Below, piece after piece: positions 1-9,083 of a stretch of DNA of 25,112 nt (the first letter of the stretch is position 1; each line of letters opens with the position of its first letter). Under the pieces are notes generated by a model. It had not been told where the DNA came from, ran no database searches, and was given only the letters and a program-made list of their open reading frames with translations. Location: the NCBI GenBank assembly GCA_016987375.1, contig PJRA01000508.1:1747571-1772682 (forward strand). Reading direction: 5' to 3'. This stretch comes from Brachionus koreanus. Its lineage: Eukaryota; Rotifera; Eurotatoria; Ploima; Brachionidae. The position numbers and the translations under genes are program-made.

Positions 1-433
1 TATTGTATTCTTTATAGGTTCCTTTTACAATGGTTGGGCCAAATGTAACACATGTTACAAAAAACATATACGGAATATAAATTCTAAAAATTCGTCGGAT
101 GAAATATTTTGAAATAATTTGTTTCACCTCAGTCCAATTTTGACTTTTGTCAAGTTCTTTGGCCATCTTGTAAGTTAACAAAAAGGCGCTTAAAACAAAA
201 AAACCAGCAACACCAACATAAAATCCTGCCTTAACAAAAATTCTTAAATCTCCTGTACTACGATGAAATAAGACAATGTGATGAATTGCTACGACAAGAG
301 CTCAAAATCCTCTATATCCATCTATAAAATCAAATCTCGATGTAATTGATTTTTGTGAGTCCTCGAGCATAAATAAAACAAAATTGTAAAGATTAAATAG
401 AGGATTTAATATTGAACCACTTAGTTTTTTCAT
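1..433 (-). CDS. Acyltransferase-3 family membrane protein, N-terminal part, with an in-frame TGA
   Basis: Acyltransferase-3 proteins are multi-pass membrane enzymes that move acyl groups onto sugars, lipids or other acceptors. Read from an ATG at 433, the minus strand encodes about 144 residues and then leaves the window. Visible family marks, in order, are: a short lead; IDGYRG at residues 37-42; a His pair in ALVVAIHHIVLFH; a first membrane segment; FFVLSAFLLTYK; and the arginine-rich FIRRIFRIYIPYMFF. Codon 44 (302-304) is TGA, directly after RGF, where relatives often carry Trp or another hydrophobic residue. The frame is unbroken on both sides, so this is one nonsense change, not general decay. 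It may be a young pseudogene, a segregating allele or a base error. A TAG lies in frame upstream of the ATG, and a possible splice acceptor (TTTTATTTAG) ends at 451, suggesting an intron in the 5'UTR. Invertebrate NRF-6 proteins normally have an extra N-terminal domain, not seen here. Family certain; substrate unknown. Confidence 0.82.
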
Positions 434-684
434 CTCATGAAGCTATTTGTCTAAATAAAATACTATTAAAATAATTTTAACTTTAAACATTGACTTTTCT
501 TATGTTTATTAATTGTTATATAAACTTAGAATAAAAGTACAAAATTTTGCTTCATTTACTAAGTAAAATGTTGAACTATTTGATCTATCTAAGTATAAGA
601 AAATAATTTTTATTATTCTTTGGTTCTAACAAGAAACGAAAAGTTAAAAGAAAAAAAATTAAAAGAAGGAACTGCAAAGTAAAT

Positions 685-733
685 TTATTTGTATCGTTGT
701 TAAAGAATTTAGAAGATTACCTGTAAGAAATTT
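685..733 (-). repeat. LINE fragment, copy of 5445-5493
   Basis: These 49 bases match 5445-5493 with a single mismatch, a T versus A at 724. The second copy lies just upstream, in minus-strand sense, of the reverse-transcriptase relic at 4887-5400. This piece is therefore best read as a short stranded fragment of the same LINE family, in the same orientation. No other part of the element is recognisable around it. Confidence 0.7.
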
Positions 734-742
734 TATAGTGAT

Positions 743-803
743 GTTGGTTAACCAACACTTAGTCGACCAAATTTTGGTTAGCCAATTTATAGCCGACCGA
801 ACT
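743..803. repeat. 14-bp palindrome and imperfect tandem duplication
   Basis: GTTGGTTAACCAAC at 743-756 is a perfect 14-bp palindrome. It begins a unit of about 29 bases (TTGGTTAACCAA... to ...CGACCAAAT) that is followed at once by a diverged second unit (TTGGTTAGCCAA... to ...CGACCGAAC). It is less AT-rich than its surroundings. It may be a transposon end or a decayed minisatellite; no function can be assigned. Confidence 0.45.
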
Positions 804-1902
804 AATATTTGGTTCTTAATTTGGTCTCCCAAAAAAAATAAATTACAATAAAAGATAAATTACAATTAAATAATCAAAAAAAATAGTACAAAATTAAAAA
901 ATTCAAAGAACATTAAAGATAATTTTTGTGTTTTTAAAATTGTAAATACTCAAACAATAGAAAATTAATACTGCATTTTTATTTATTGAAAAAATCTTGA
1001 AGTTGAGAATGAATAAATGATAGATCTTCTGGTTAATAATAGCAAAACTATAATTATCAATTTTAAAAATTTTGTTTCTGTTCGCTTTCAATGAATTCAA
1101 CTTATCTAACATATTATTTAATTACATAATATTGATTTTTGTGTTTAAATAAACGAGACGTGACGAGGTAGGTTAAGTAAAATATGTTTAAACACAAATC
1201 AAGAACAACATTCTTCTAAGTTAAAATTTATTTGTATTTATTTTGAATTTTAAATAATTCATTTGAACCGAAATTTTATGCGTAATGATAAAATTTTCGT
1301 GGTTGATTGTTTTTATCTGACAAGTATTTAAAATTTCCAAATATTTCTCTTTATATGATTATATTTTATTTTCCAATTGGGGCTTGACGGAAGTATTAGT
1401 GAAAATAATGGTTGAAATAAAAATCAATGTGACCGATAAAACTAGTACAATTTGTCCATTTCTATAGAGCTCCAAATCATAAATTCTACTCAGTCATATC
1501 AACTTTGAATCGAATAATCTTAATCAGATTCTATCAATATTAATGATTTTTGTTTTTAATTAAACCTGAGAGATTAAACTACAATTCTTTGGAACTCTCT
1601 TCTTAATTATTTATCTAATAATTTATGCAATCTGAAATTAAATTTCAAGAATATTGAAAATAAGAATGTCTGAGGTTGAGATTTTATGAAAAAAGTCATG
1701 AAAAGTGCTTAAAAGGCAGTGCGTAACTCAGAGAGCTAAAAAAACATTAGTACAGAGAATGTCACATAACTTTTTTCAAATACAAAAAGTGAGAAAAGCA
1801 CACAAAATTTAACTTTATTCTTGTTTTCTGCCTTCCTTTTTTTATTTTCATTTGCTTAAAATTTTTTATACTGACGAGACCAAGATAATCATAACTATCA
1901 AA

Positions 1903-2100
1903 TTAACAACACGATATTAAATGATAGCATATTTTAAATTTTTTCCTGATCTCATGAACAATTTCGTTTTCAAAATATTCAATGTCTTCGATTTTGATAG
2001 TCTGATGCAAGTTTATACACGAAAATTTTATTATCCCAATTTCTTCGCAAATGTTTATTAAGTACCGAACTGGACATGTTCCATTTGGTCCTTAACAATC
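1903..2100 (-). pseudogene. Unrecognised coding-like remnant
   Basis: The minus strand is open from 2091 to a TAA at 1903-1905, about 62 codons with balanced amino-acid use (GPNGTCPVRYLINICEEIG..., then IKIEDIEYFENEIVHEIRKKF), unlike the Lys/Phe/Asn-rich chance frames elsewhere. In the same frame upstream there is MCDC, a TAA at 2092-2094 and an earlier TGA, so the sequence reads as a coding region broken by nonsense codons. No Met start lies inside the open part. The clustered cysteines (C-D-C, then T-C-P, then I-C-E) could be the remains of a metal-binding segment, perhaps from a transposon protein. I do not recognise the family. Confidence 0.3.
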
Positions 2101-2348
2101 GCACATATCTAACTTTCAATTTATTTTTGAATTCATTAGCAAAACTTTATGTGAATTTTACCAGTTTCCAAAAATAAAAAATCATTTTTTATTTTATGTG
2201 TTTTATTTACAAATTATTTTTTTCATGGTTTTTTTTTTACCTCTATCCGTAACTCAAATGCTTATATGTTAATTCCATGCTGTATAATCTAAAATACTTC
2301 ACTTTATTAGTTTAAACAAGCAAATTTCCGTATATTTTATTAATCACA

Positions 2349-2704
2349 GAAACTTTGGGCATTGTGAATTTTGGAAAAAAAAACAAAAACAAAAATTTAA
2401 AATTAGAATAACATTTTTTCTAAGGGTCTAAAAACCGTTCTGCAAAATGTTTCAGCTGATACAAGGATTGTATCGCCCAAATTTAATCTGTGTAAAAAGG
2501 CTGCAATCGTAAAAAGGATATGAATTGAAAAATTTTTAAAATTAAATTGCACAGTTTTTGCACGGACTTAATTTGAGTGATAGATACCTTGTATCAGCTG
2601 ATACATTTTGCAGAATGGTTTTTAGAACTTTAGAAAAAAAGTTATTCTAACTTTAAATTTTTGTTTTTGTTTCTTTTTCCAAAATTCACAACGCCGAAAT
2701 TTTG
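2349..2704. mobile_element. Foldback element (MITE-like), long terminal inverted repeats
   Basis: Two arms of roughly 155 bases (about 2349-2508 and 2545-2704) are imperfect reverse complements around a core of about 35 bases. The outer ends share a GTGAATTTTGGA segment on the left and its complement TCCAAAATTCAC on the right. No coding capacity is present, so it is a non-autonomous DNA element. The arms have diverged noticeably (many substitutions and small indels), indicating an old insertion. The right arm contains a perfect 16-bp palindrome, TGTATCAGCTGATACA, at 2590-2605; the left-arm counterpart has one change. I could not define a target-site duplication. A shortened relative lies at 24386-24491. 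Confidence 0.75.
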
Positions 2705-2822
2705 CTAAATTCAAGATCATTGAAAAATATTCTATATTATAAGTTTTTCAACCAACTGGTAAGAAGTGATGTGTGAGTGTGACAATTTATTTTAGATCTT
2801 ATAGATAGATAAGACCAAATAA

Positions 2823-3064
2823 TTGAATGTAAAAACCAATGTGCACTCGATTTTGTTCGGCTTTACATAATGCATTAGACAGCCAAAAAGATATTTAAAA
2901 ATATCCTTGGCAAAAGTACTGGCTGAAACAAAAGATATTGTTGAATATTTTAATCTTCTGTACGATTAAATCGAAGGTCAAAACACAGCTTTAAACTTTA
3001 AAAGTTTAGCACTCAAAAGACCGGTTAAGACCAGTTTGAGACTTTCCTTTTGCTCATTTATCTT
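2823..3064 (+). pseudogene. Probable hAT-type transposase relic
   Basis: One plus-strand frame gives, after a stop, CIRQPKRYLKIS, then LAKVLAETKDIVEYFNLLYD, another stop, then IEGQNTALNFKSLALKRPVKTSLRLSF. The pattern of a 'KxxDIVxxF' helix, then an 'LKRPVKT' stretch resembles the central part of hAT transposases, where the latter is usually followed by Arg-Trp (TRW). Here that is replaced by Ser-Leu. Two in-frame stops show the copy is dead. Sequence to about 3280 continues coding-like in patches (AINDNLSSIYAEQSDAQIR) but I cannot align it. This rests on motif resemblance only. Confidence 0.35.
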
Positions 3065-4510
3065 ATAATTTAAGAAAAGTTATTCATTTAAAACATTCTA
3101 GAGCAAAAATAAAGCTATCAAATTGATACTGGTTATGATTGTTAAAAAAAATTAAATGCGCAAGTTCCTAATTTTTGTGAAAAAACATTATACCTAGCAA
3201 TAAATGATAACCTTAGCAGTATTTATGCTGAACAATCAGATGCTCAGATCAGATTATTTTATATATCAAATAACTCATTGACTAGGTTTAAAGCTTTTTA
3301 CCAAAAAGTAGGTACTTGTACATGTTGAGATAATTTTTTAACAATCAAATGACCAGTTGACATTTTTATTTTTGCTTCATATCCAAGAGACTTTTCAAAA
3401 GATTTTCAAAAATCGAATTTTATTGTAAAACATTTATTCAAAGTAGCAAATATTAAGTTTTAGGTGAATAACCATTAAACATTCATAAAGCATTAAGTTA
3501 AATGTTATTTAATGTATATGTAAATTATCATCTAACTGTTATTAGTTATTAGAAGGTCTTGAAGTCAGATAGTTTTTGAAAACAGTGGTATACAGTGGTA
3601 TATATAGATGAGTTTTCATTTAAAAGTTGCTATATCTATATATAATTTTTAAGAGCGTAAAATTTTCTATTAAATGATATATTTTTCAAGTATTTTAAGT
3701 GGAATTAAGTTGCACTTTAAACTAAAAAAACACATTTTTTTGTGCTTTTTTCCAGCTTTTTTGATTCTCGTCGGAGGATTGAATCAAGACGCTAACTTTT
3801 TTATTTAAATTATAAAACAAGACAAAATTCTGAACAACACTCAGGTTTCCCCTTTTTTTATTTAAAACTTAATTAATTAAAAAAAAAAAAGTCAAAATAT
3901 AGTTCAATTTCTAAAAAAAATCATTAAAATTTAATATTCATCTTTTATATTAATAAATTATTAGAAATTCTCAGATGCTCTTGTGTTTTAGCATTGTTTG
4001 AATTTTTGGAAAAAACCTTCTTTAGATGTTGATTAATTAAACTATCTGACTTATTTGGGTTTTAATTCCAAAAGAAAAATAATTTTAAAAATAAATTAAT
4101 TTTAAATATTTTATTTTATTATTGCTCATGTAAAGAATGAATAATAGATTGTGAATTTAATAGAGATTTTTGTTCGCTTAAATCAACAAATATTTTTTAA
4201 TAAAATATCTATATAAATAAACAACAACGGGAACAGAAACATGGAAATAGAAGATAAATACGCCTGTAAAGTATTTAATGTCACTATTCCCAATTATTTT
4301 TTTCAAACTAACTTTTTCTACAAAGCAAAAATTGAAAAATTAATCAACTCGATCAAATAATAATATCATCATTTAAATTTTTATCTTACTCTAAAATATT
4401 TTTTACCAGATTTGACTGTTGATGTGTTTTCAATTTAAGTAATGTTTAAACCATATTTGAATTTTAAATTAAAATTTTGCTGATTATTTTTATTATTATT
4501 TTTATTTGTA
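3065..4510. other. AT-rich stretch without recognisable genes
   Basis: No splice-bounded exon, RNA gene or clear repeat can be supported. The first 250 bases may be the tail of the adjacent transposase relic. The rest is low-complexity A/T sequence with homopolymer runs, for example around 3850-3930. Confidence 0.45.
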
Positions 4511-4513
4511 TGA

Positions 4514-4563
4514 GGGAAAACCTCAGGCTACTCAGAATGGAACAAAGTCCTTCTTTTTAGCCA
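4514..4563 (-). repeat. LINE 3'-end motif, copy A
   Basis: On the minus strand this reads GGCTAAAAAGAAGGAC, then TTCCATTCTGAGTAGCC, and is followed by a tail built of ATAA/ATAATAATAA units (4478-4510). It lies downstream, in minus-strand sense, of the reverse-transcriptase relic at 4887-5400, where a LINE 3' end would be expected. Six further copies occur in the window. Confidence 0.55.
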
Positions 4564-4886
4564 AACGATTAATAAAAAGGATCGAAAATTGTTTAAATGT
4601 GTTTAGAATAAAAATCAAAGATAAAATAAAAAACATGAAAAACATAAATAAGTATAAAGATTAGCGGTAACTGTTGGTTAAAGATATTAACTCATATCTA
4701 TCTTCCATTTAGGAAAATATTAAAGTTTTGGAACAATGAACTAAATTTGGGATTGTTATTGTTTCGTGCAACATGAATTCGTTCAGATCTAAGCTTAGCT
4801 GTGCATGGTTTTCGAGTCTAATGAAAAAACTTTTGAGAAATGAATGAATTCATCAGAAATGAATAAAGTTCCATCTAGGATGAGTT

Positions 4887-5400
4887 TTAGCCCGTATTTC
4901 GATTCATAGTTAGAACGATGACCCGCTGTTTTGAACACGGTATGAATTTTGGAATAGCTTCGGCAATGTCACTAAAAAATAACGCGAATAAAGTTGGTGA
5001 TAAACAGCTACCTAGTGGCACTCCATTTAAAATAGGAAATTCATCCGAAAATGAATTATTAACTGATACAAAAATTGTTTGATCCAAATTAAAAGATAGT
5101 GGTTGATACCAAGTTTTTGAATTTTGTAGAGAATCCCTTGATGCGATGCCTTTTCAAAGGCTTTTTCAAGATCGAAAAATACAGCACCCGTGTAGTATTT
5201 TTACTAAAGCTGGAAATAACTAATTGACTTAGTCTAATAATATGGTCTTAAGTGCTCATTTTTTTCCTAAAGCCAGATTGACACGACGGTAAAAGGCTGT
5301 TTGCTTCAATCCATTTTTGTATCTTGTTATTGATAATTTTTTCTAGTTGCTAAGAAATACAACTTATTAGCGAAATAGGTCTAAATTTTGCTGATACTAT
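4887..5400 (-). pseudogene. Non-LTR retrotransposon (LINE) reverse-transcriptase relic
   Basis: The minus strand carries consecutive reverse-transcriptase blocks split over frames. In order they are: FRPISLISCIS, a TAG, then QLEKIINNKIQKWIEANSLL; QSGFRKKMST, a TAA, then DHIIRLSQLV; after a frameshift, motif A as VFFDLEKAFEKASHQGILY and the following KLGINHYLLIWIKQFL; after another frameshift, VNNSFSDEFPILNGVPLGS, the motif usually written GVPQGS, here with Gln replaced by Leu. Two nonsense codons and at least two frameshifts make it inactive. The FADD catalytic block is not recognisable after the last part. The domain order identifies a Jockey/CR1-group LINE; the exact clade needs a tree. Truncation at the 5' side (about 5490) is typical of such copies. 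Confidence 0.8.
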
Positions 5401-5444
5401 TCATTTAAAAGTAATACAGTATTTTCTTGCAAATAAGTGCGTCC

Positions 5445-5493
5445 TTATTTGTATCGTTGTTAAAGAATTTAGAAGATTACCTGAAAGAAATTT
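5445..5493 (-). repeat. LINE fragment, copy of 685-733
   Basis: This 49-bp segment differs from 685-733 by one base. It sits immediately upstream, in minus-strand sense, of the reverse-transcriptase relic and is presumably part of that element. Confidence 0.65.
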
Positions 5494-5494
5494 A

Positions 5495-6980
5495 AGTCCA
5501 AATTAAATAAATTTATAATTTTTTTAGCTTGCTTCTTGAGTAAACCAATAAGTTTAATAAATAAATTATAACTCTTAGTTTTAAATTTTTTTGTGTCTTG
5601 TGTTTTTCAATTGTGGCATCATTCTTTAATCGGACTCTTTAAAATGTTTTTTATTTGAGTCACTAAAAAATGATTTTTTCAAAATTAGTCAAAATTCTAA
5701 TTAGATTTTTAATTCTAATTAGGATGCTATCATTCTTTTACAAAACATTATTTTACCATAATTCACCTGATATTTTCATAAATAAAATTTTTTAAAAATT
5801 ACTCGAAATTTAAGCTATATTTTTTATAAATTGAAAAAACAATTTAACGTTAATCAAAAATAATTAATGGAGAGGATACTTTTGAATATCTTTAATAAAA
5901 ATTAGTAAACTATTGATTATTGAAATTCTCAAGTTGAAAAATACAAGTCACAAAGCAATTAAATAAAGCACGGACTGCTCCAGCTCAATACCTCTTTTTA
6001 TTGAAATTATCAAGGAGATTTTTTTCATAATTTTATCAGAAAAAAAATTTTCTAAAATTTTGACAATTGTATTTTTAATTTTTACGATTTTGATTATTGA
6101 AAAAGAACTGGTGATCAAAAATTTGAAGGCAAAACAAATTTATAATCATTTTTAAAATTTCTCATTTTACTAAAATATTTTTAGTGCACAATTTCATTTT
6201 ATTGGAATTTAAATCAACGTTAAATCTCTAAAGGTTTCAATTTTCAAATTTAGAAAAAATGAAAAAACTAAACTTGACCATAGAATATTAACTATTATTA
6301 TTATTATTATTATTATGAAACTATGCAAAGCAATCAAATATATAATAATAAAATTTAAAATATTTTAGCAGATTTCAATCGTTTTCACTAATTTTTAAAA
6401 TAAAAAAGCTAATTGAAGTTTTCAAAATATCAAGAAATCTCTAGTAATTAAAAGTGCATTCTAAAAAGATAGAAATTTCTTCAGATTTGATTTTTACTAG
6501 AAAACTCTTGTTTTTGTCATAAAATTTGATTCATAAAATTTTGCTCTTTTCAAAAGGTTGGATAATTTTTGATTTGCATCTTTGTAATTCTCTTAAGATT
6601 TAGTCTTCTTTATTTTTCTTTTTTAGAAAAATAATTAGACAAATATTAAACTTAATCACAACTCTGATAGAAATAAGAAAGTATAATGCTTTATGGTCTT
6701 TAAAAATACGTTCAAACGTAATTAGACATGTTTGATGCACTTAAAACCATCTTTAACCAAATTTAGATTAATGCAATCAATTCTTTTTACAATATCTAAT
6801 CAAACAAGATACGAATTGTAACGCGTGATATTTTACAAACAACCGTTCCTTAAAGAGTAGAATCCAAACAGTTTGCGAACGTCACTTAAATATTTAGTAT
6901 TTATTAAGCAAGAACGCACATTATTTTATATTATTTTAATTTAACAAACATACAAACAATTTTTATACTAATTTTCAGAA
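5495..6980. other. AT-rich stretch without recognisable genes
   Basis: No coding or RNA feature can be supported. It holds a short TAT microsatellite of eight units at 6293-6316. The last 200 bases, just before the plus-strand LINE relic, may be degraded parts of that element. Confidence 0.45.
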
Positions 6981-6981
6981 A

Positions 6982-7659
6982 TTGAATATTATTTACAAAT
7001 TGCTATTGACAAGAAAAACCAATTTTGCAACATATAGGGCTTTACAATCAACAAATCCAAAACATGTTACACTACGTTTACAACTGCGGGTGAAACAAAA
7101 AAACTGTTTTGCCAAATATAAGCTTATCTTGAAAGTCGAAGACCAGGATATTCAACTTGAACCGAACCCGATCTTTCTCGGTACCATACTTGACCCAAAA
7201 CTGTCGTTTAAGCTGCATTTAGAACATCTGAAAAACAAAACTTGTTCCGAAAACTAACCTTATTAGAAGAATAAAAAGCTTTAAATGGTCAAACTCAATC
7301 AAGGTGAACTTAATGCTATACAAATCATTGATAAGATCGCTATTCGATTACTGCTTTATCATAATAAATGTCTAACATCAATAATAAAAACATCCCTCCG
7401 AAAAATCCAAAATAAATTGTTAAAAATAATTAAATATTTTTCAATCAAAGCATCAATTAAATAAATACACAAAGTCTTACAGCTAGCAACAGTTAAAGAC
7501 AGGTCAAACAGCTTATTTGTTAAATTCGTGATAAACAAATCCAAACAAAATCTGATAGCAAAGGAGATTCACGCGTATATGCTGTATATACGACAAGCAA
7601 ACCAAATCAAAAGATTTGAGACACCTATTGATAAATTCTTAAATATAGATAAATCCTGA
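6982..7659 (+). pseudogene. LINE reverse-transcriptase relic, C-terminal part
   Basis: The frame starting near 6982 reaches the thumb-like block VEDQDIQLEPNPIFLGTILDPKLSFKLHLEHLK and stops at 7255-7257. One frame over, the protein resumes as NLIRRIKSFKWSNSIKVNL, MLYKSLIRSLFDYC, then LRKIQNKLLKIIKYFSIKAS, a TAA, and IHKVLQLATVKDRSN, to a TGA at 7657-7659. This matches the order of the region after the catalytic domain in Jockey-group LINEs (FLGxxLDxKLSF, a LxxYKSLIRSxxDY block, then IQNxLLKII). One frameshift and one internal stop show it is dead. The strand is opposite to the relic at 4.9-5.4 kb, so they are separate insertions. About 180 bases downstream is a copy of the 3'-end motif on the same strand, consistent with the natural end of the element. 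Confidence 0.78.
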
Positions 7660-7836
7660 CTCACAAATTGTACCTAAATTAAATGTTTTGTATTTACATC
7701 TTTTATTTTGATTTTTTATTAACTTTACCTTTTATTTAGCTATTTTTAATTATTTATTTCTGGAAGTTAGTTCTCTTTTACTATTTATATTTAACCTCTA
7801 TTATGAACATTTAATTTTAAAATTTTCAAACAAAAT

Positions 7837-7872
7837 GGCTGAAAAGAGGGCAAATGTCGCTCGGAACTGCGC
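7837..7872 (+). repeat. LINE 3'-end motif, copy G
   Basis: GGCTGAAAAGAGGGCAAATG followed by a short segment ending in GGAACTGC resembles the minus-strand copies elsewhere in the window. It is the only copy on the plus strand and follows a plus-strand LINE coding end by about 180 bases, which is what links the motif to LINE 3' ends. Confidence 0.45.
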
Positions 7873-8170
7873 GGAGTAAAAATTCCAAAGTTTTTTTCAA
7901 ATAAATAAAAACCATCTTGGCTTCTTATAGTGGTCACTTTTCTTTTATAGAATTTTATTATTAATAAAGACATTAAATAAAAGGAAGTTTTTTTTTTAAA
8001 TCAGCAATTTTTCACGGATAATTACCAAATTTTAATTAAGCTCAGAAGTTTAGATCAAGCATTAATGTGACCATTTTCAGACTGATATGCAAATAAATTC
8101 CCGGATCAGTTTTTACTTTCTCATCATTAATTAAATTAAAAAAAAATATCTATAAAAAATAAAAATTACA

Positions 8171-8556
8171 TGGCAAGTTTTTTTTTTCTCTTTGACATTT
8201 TTAAAAAAAATATAAAAAAAAAAGCCCAAGCAGCAAAAGGTTTTATTTATAAAACTACTATTTTAACATTCTACATTAAATTCTCCATTAACTTTCATTG
8301 TTTAAAATCTTGAAAAAATTGGTTCGATTTTAGTCCTCAAAAATTCCTAGAAATAATAAAAGTGGGTTAAAGATATTTCAACATTTTAGAAAAGATAAAC
8401 AGATAATCCATCAAATGATTGAATATTATAAAATTATGCATACTGAATTTTATTTTATTCGATTTTCCATAAATAAAAATTTTTGCTGCTTGGGTTTTTT
8501 TTATTCAAATTTTTGTTTAAAAAATGTCAAATAGAAAAAAAAAAAAAAACTTGCCA
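8171..8556. mobile_element. Foldback element (MITE-like) ending TGGCAAG...CTTGCCA
   Basis: The left arm (about 8171-8252) and right arm (about 8469-8556) are reverse complements. The ends are TGGCAAG and CTTGCCA, followed inward by a T-run, TTTGACATTTTT, an A-run, and CCCAAGCAGCAAAA before an A/T stretch. The middle (about 215 bases) has no coding potential. Small indels in the homopolymer runs separate the arms; the non-homopolymer parts match almost fully. The flanks give no confident target duplication (ACA on the left, TAT on the right). The superfamily cannot be assigned from the ends alone. Confidence 0.78.
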
Positions 8557-8689
8557 TATGGAATTTTCTATGATTTGAGAATTTAAATAGAATAAAAATT
8601 TTTAAGAAGTGGGTTTTTCTTTTGACTCTTTCATAAACGATTTCACAATATTTAAGTCAAATTCATTCATCTTCAACTAAACTTTCCTT

Positions 8690-9083
8690 TCTCAATTGAG
8701 TCTTGTCACAATCTCAATCCTATTCTTTCTCACTATAATCGAAATTTGAATTAAGTCGCCACGAAATCGAGGTAGATTAAGCGAAAATAATCTGCGAAAA
8801 TAAGGTTCAATAATTTGCAGCGCTATACAAATTCGAAACTGACAGCTTTTGTAGCTCTCCTTTCAACTTTCTCGAGTGTGATTCGATCTTGTTTTGTATT
8901 TAGACTCCAAGAAGATATCACGAATTCAAAATGTGGCCGAATATAGCGAGTGTATAACTTTTTCCATTTCAGTGGATCTCTAGTAGTCAAGGTTCGTTTA
9001 AGTAATCTAAGAATACCATTAGCTTTTGATAGCGAGTAATTGACTTGGTTTCTAGATCGTTTGAGATTCCTATATCTGTTTCA
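8690..9083 (-). pseudogene. CR1-group LINE reverse-transcriptase relic, C-terminal part
   Basis: From about 9080 to a TAG at 8823-8825 the minus strand is open for 85 codons: NQVNYSLSKANGILRLLKR, TLTTRDPLKWKKLYTRYIRP, HFEFVISSWSLNTKQDRI and TLEKVERRATKAVSF. Just past that stop, one frame over, it continues with EPYFRRLFSLNLPRFRGDLIQ. The combination 'KANxIL-LxKR', 'LYxxxIRPHxE', 'LEKVxRRATK' and 'RGDLIQ' is characteristic of CR1/L2-type LINE proteins after the palm domain. A stop plus a frameshift mark it as inactive. This is a different LINE family from the relics at 4.9-5.4 and 7.0-7.7 kb. No full-length element is present. Confidence 0.8.

Larger units (their letters stand above)
434..1902. 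other. AT-rich stretch without recognisable genes
   Basis: I see no coding region here apart from short chance open frames such as a minus-strand one at 903-1112 of low-complexity composition. It contains a 49-bp fragment shared with the LINE relic near 5.4 kb (685-733) and a small palindrome with an imperfect tandem duplication (743-803). The rest is A/T-rich spacer, possibly including the upstream region of the acyltransferase gene. Confidence 0.5.

Noticed and set aside
302..304. An intron removing the TGA in the acyltransferase frame.
   Set aside because: Conserved motif residues run directly up to and away from the codon, leaving no room for an intron without deleting them.
1..433. TGA read as tryptophan, as in a mitochondrial or alternative nuclear code.
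   Set aside because: TGG encodes Trp in this gene and the SH2 gene, no other in-frame TGA interrupts the SH2 gene, and the gene content and introns are nuclear.
7359..7973. Minus-strand open frames at 7359-7544 and 7791-7973.
   Set aside because: The first is antisense to the plus-strand LINE relic; the second overlaps its 3' end motif and has no recognisable domain.
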